NCBI RefSeq assembly: GCF_003934165.1
Contig: NZ_ML133509.1
Coordinates: 313,928 to 377,927 of the forward strand
DNA: 64,000 nucleotides
Reading direction: 5' to 3'
Origin: Borborobacter arsenicus
Lineage (GTDB): Bacteria > Pseudomonadota > Alphaproteobacteria > Rhizobiales > Rhizobiaceae
The translations under genes and the position numbers were made by a program. Position 1 is the stretch's first letter; every line of letters starts with the position of its first letter. The notes beneath the pieces were generated by a model. That model had not been told where the DNA came from. It saw only the letters and a list, made by a program, of their open reading frames with translations, and searched no databases. Below, in pieces: positions 62,672-64,000 of the stretch.

Positions 62672-63251
62672 GCAGGAATCACCATTGAAGCCGGTGTGGC
62701 AACCGGGCTCGCATGGCAATTTCGCCGCCGGCATCGGCGTCTATCTGAGCGAGAGCGCGCCCGGATCGATCGTCCAGCTTGCCGCCTGGGCCGGCAAGGA
62801 GAAAGCGGTGCTACAGGCAATCAAGGCGGTTGCCGGCCTGAAGCTGCCGGATGGCGCCGGCGGCGGTGCCCCCGGCGAGGCTCGTGCAGCCTTCGGCTTC
62901 GCTCCGGGAAAATTCCTTGTCATCGATGAGCAGGAGGGCCTGGCCGAACGCTTTACGCAGGCGCTCGACATCGAGACGGGAACGGTCACTGACCTCTCGC
63001 ATGGCCGCACGGCGATCCGCATTGCCGGACCAAAGGCCGAATGGGTGCTGTCGAAATTCTTCGCGATCGACTTTTCCGCGACCGCCTTTCCCATCGGCGC
63101 CGGCCGCTCGACCGTCCATCACGAGATTTTCGTGCATATCCAGCGCAGCGCGCCGACACAGTTCGAACTTTACGTCTTCCGCTCCTTCGCCAGAAGCTTC
63201 TGGCAAGCTCTATGCCGGGCAAGCGAAGAGGTAGGATACGAGGTCCAGTAA
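62664..63251 (+). CDS. soxG: Sarcosine oxidase gamma subunit
   Basis: A 195-residue accessory subunit. Recognisable blocks are GKFLVIDEQEGLAERF, VTDLSHGRTAIRIAGPKAEWVLSKFFAIDF and HHEIFVHIQRSAPTQFELYVFRSFARSFWQAL, typical of SoxG. Start ATG at 62664 overlaps soxA. It closes the soxBDAG operon; no serine hydroxymethyltransferase or purU follows in the window. Confidence 0.94.
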   Translation: MVEQESPLKPVWQPGSHGNFAAGIGVYLSESAPGSIVQLAAWAGKEKAVLQAIKAVAGLKLPDGAGGGAPGEARAAFGFAPGKFLVIDEQEGLAERFTQALDIETGTVTDLSHGRTAIRIAGPKAEWVLSKFFAIDFSATAFPIGAGRSTVHHEIFVHIQRSAPTQFELYVFRSFARSFWQALCRASEEVGYEVQ

Positions 63252-63266
63252 GAGCGGGGTTGGGTC

Positions 63267-63977
63267 TCAGTCGACAAAGACGGCCCATTCGTCCAGCGGT
63301 GCGCGGCTGGTGCGGAAGGTGCTTTCGGGCTTGGACGTATCCTCATGGCCGAGTGCCATGCCGCACACCACGATCTCCTCGTCGGGAATGCCGAGCACCG
63401 GCCTGATCTGCTGGTGATAGGGCGCGAAGGCCGCCTGCGGGCAGGTGTGCAGGCCCCTCGCCCGCGCTGCGATCATGATGTTTTGCAGGAACATGCCGTA
63501 GTCGACCCAGGAGCCCTTGTTCAGCCGCCGATCGATGGTAAAGATCATGCCGACCGGCGCGTCGAAGAACACGAAATTGCGGTCATGCTGCGCGCGCATG
63601 CGCTCGACCTCGCGCCGGCCGATGCCAAGCACACTGTAGAGCCCGAAACCGTTCTCGCGCCGCCGCTGCAGATAGGGCTCGAAGAACTGGTCCGGGTAAT
63701 ATTTGTACTCGTCCCAGGTCGCCTTCTCGGCGCGGATGCCGGAATTCAGGATGGCATCGGAAATGCGCTGCTTGGTCTCACCGGTCGTCACATAGACCTT
63801 CCACGGCTGCATATTGGTGCCGGAAGGCGCGCGTGCCGCGACCTGCAATATGTCTCGGATCGTCTCCTCGTCCACCGGCGTGGGCAGGAAGGCGCGCACC
63901 GAGCGGCGAGAGACGATGGCTTCATCAACGATCTCGCCGGCGCCCTGCGAACTGGCTACGGTTCCTCGTGACAACAT
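63267..63977 (-). CDS. Nitroreductase family protein
   Basis: A 236-residue FMN-dependent nitroreductase-fold protein: FMN-contact RRSVRAFLPTPVD, ARAPSGTNMQPWKVYV, the mid-helix YPDQFFEPYLQRRRENGFG, and GMALGHEDTSKPE at the end. GAAGGAACC precedes the ATG at 63977. It faces the sox operon end, with 15 bp between stops. The natural substrate is unknown; quinone, nitro or enone reduction is typical. Confidence 0.9.
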   Translation of the reverse strand: MLSRGTVASSQGAGEIVDEAIVSRRSVRAFLPTPVDEETIRDILQVAARAPSGTNMQPWKVYVTTGETKQRISDAILNSGIRAEKATWDEYKYYPDQFFEPYLQRRRENGFGLYSVLGIGRREVERMRAQHDRNFVFFDAPVGMIFTIDRRLNKGSWVDYGMFLQNIMIAARARGLHTCPQAAFAPYHQQIRPVLGIPDEEIVVCGMALGHEDTSKPESTFRTSRAPLDEWAVFVD

Positions 63978-64000
63978 GGATGGTTCCTTCTCGACGCGGC

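Overview
The window is a high-GC alphaproteobacterial chromosome segment. Gene order (tig, tRNA-Leu, trmFO, yajC-secDF, serS-surE-pcm, tatABC, scpAB, nagZ, SPOR protein, argS, dgt), fused SecDF, tandem DUF1127 proteins with anti-Shine-Dalgarno sRNAs, DUF3126 and RIME-like palindromic repeats all point to Hyphomicrobiales (Rhizobiales), most likely a Mesorhizobium-like member of the Phyllobacteriaceae. No phage, IS element, CRISPR array or plasmid gene was seen.

Layout. 1-1036: 5' end of guaB (minus) and a 613-bp gap holding a frameshifted scrap of a threonine-dehydratase-type gene. 1037-2656: map and radC. 2678-7115: secreted protein, trigger factor, tRNA-Leu(UAG), GDYXXLXY and DUF2157 membrane proteins. 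7228-8121: the most striking locus: an inverted repeat, two paralogous 46-aa DUF1127 genes, and three 157-bp tandem units, each folding into three hairpins with CCTCCTCCC in every loop (nine motifs). This matches the alphaproteobacterial 'cuckoo'/CcsR/alpha-r14 anti-Shine-Dalgarno sRNAs, which are known to sit downstream of DUF1127 genes.

8153-33580: housekeeping core: trmFO, a pair resembling the mitochondrial complex I assembly factors NDUFAF6 and NDUFAF3 beside secDF-yajC, a DUF815 ATPase, an NlpD-like LytM protein next to pcm-surE-serS, tatABC, an orphan ABC ATPase, scpAB-nagZ, a large acidic SPOR protein, argS, dgt, erpA and xthA. 33737-46953: cysE, small membrane and secreted proteins, a double cold-shock protein, gloA, pccB, a GST, a polar amino-acid ABC importer, a DUF1194 protein and a dimethylglycine/sarcosine dehydrogenase-like flavoprotein.

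47176-54821: an accessory envelope-glycan module: GT-C-like membrane protein, class-III aminotransferase, NAD epimerase, small EamA-like transporter, DprE1-like oxidase and a HAD-UbiA fusion. I infer a polyprenyl-phosphate-linked pentose, possibly aminated, that is flipped and transferred outside the inner membrane. 55036-63977: small secreted protein, MscS-type channel, the four-subunit sarcosine oxidase operon soxBDAG and a nitroreductase.

Working together: the flavoproteins at 44.4-47.0 kb and 58.1-63.3 kb fit demethylation of methylated glycines, feeding one-carbon units to folate. TrmFO uses the same methylene-tetrahydrofolate pool. Tat, SecDF/YajC, NlpD-like, SPOR, NagZ and Sox/DprE-type functions form an envelope and translocation-rich neighbourhood. 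All calls come from reading translated sequence and motifs; no database search was run.
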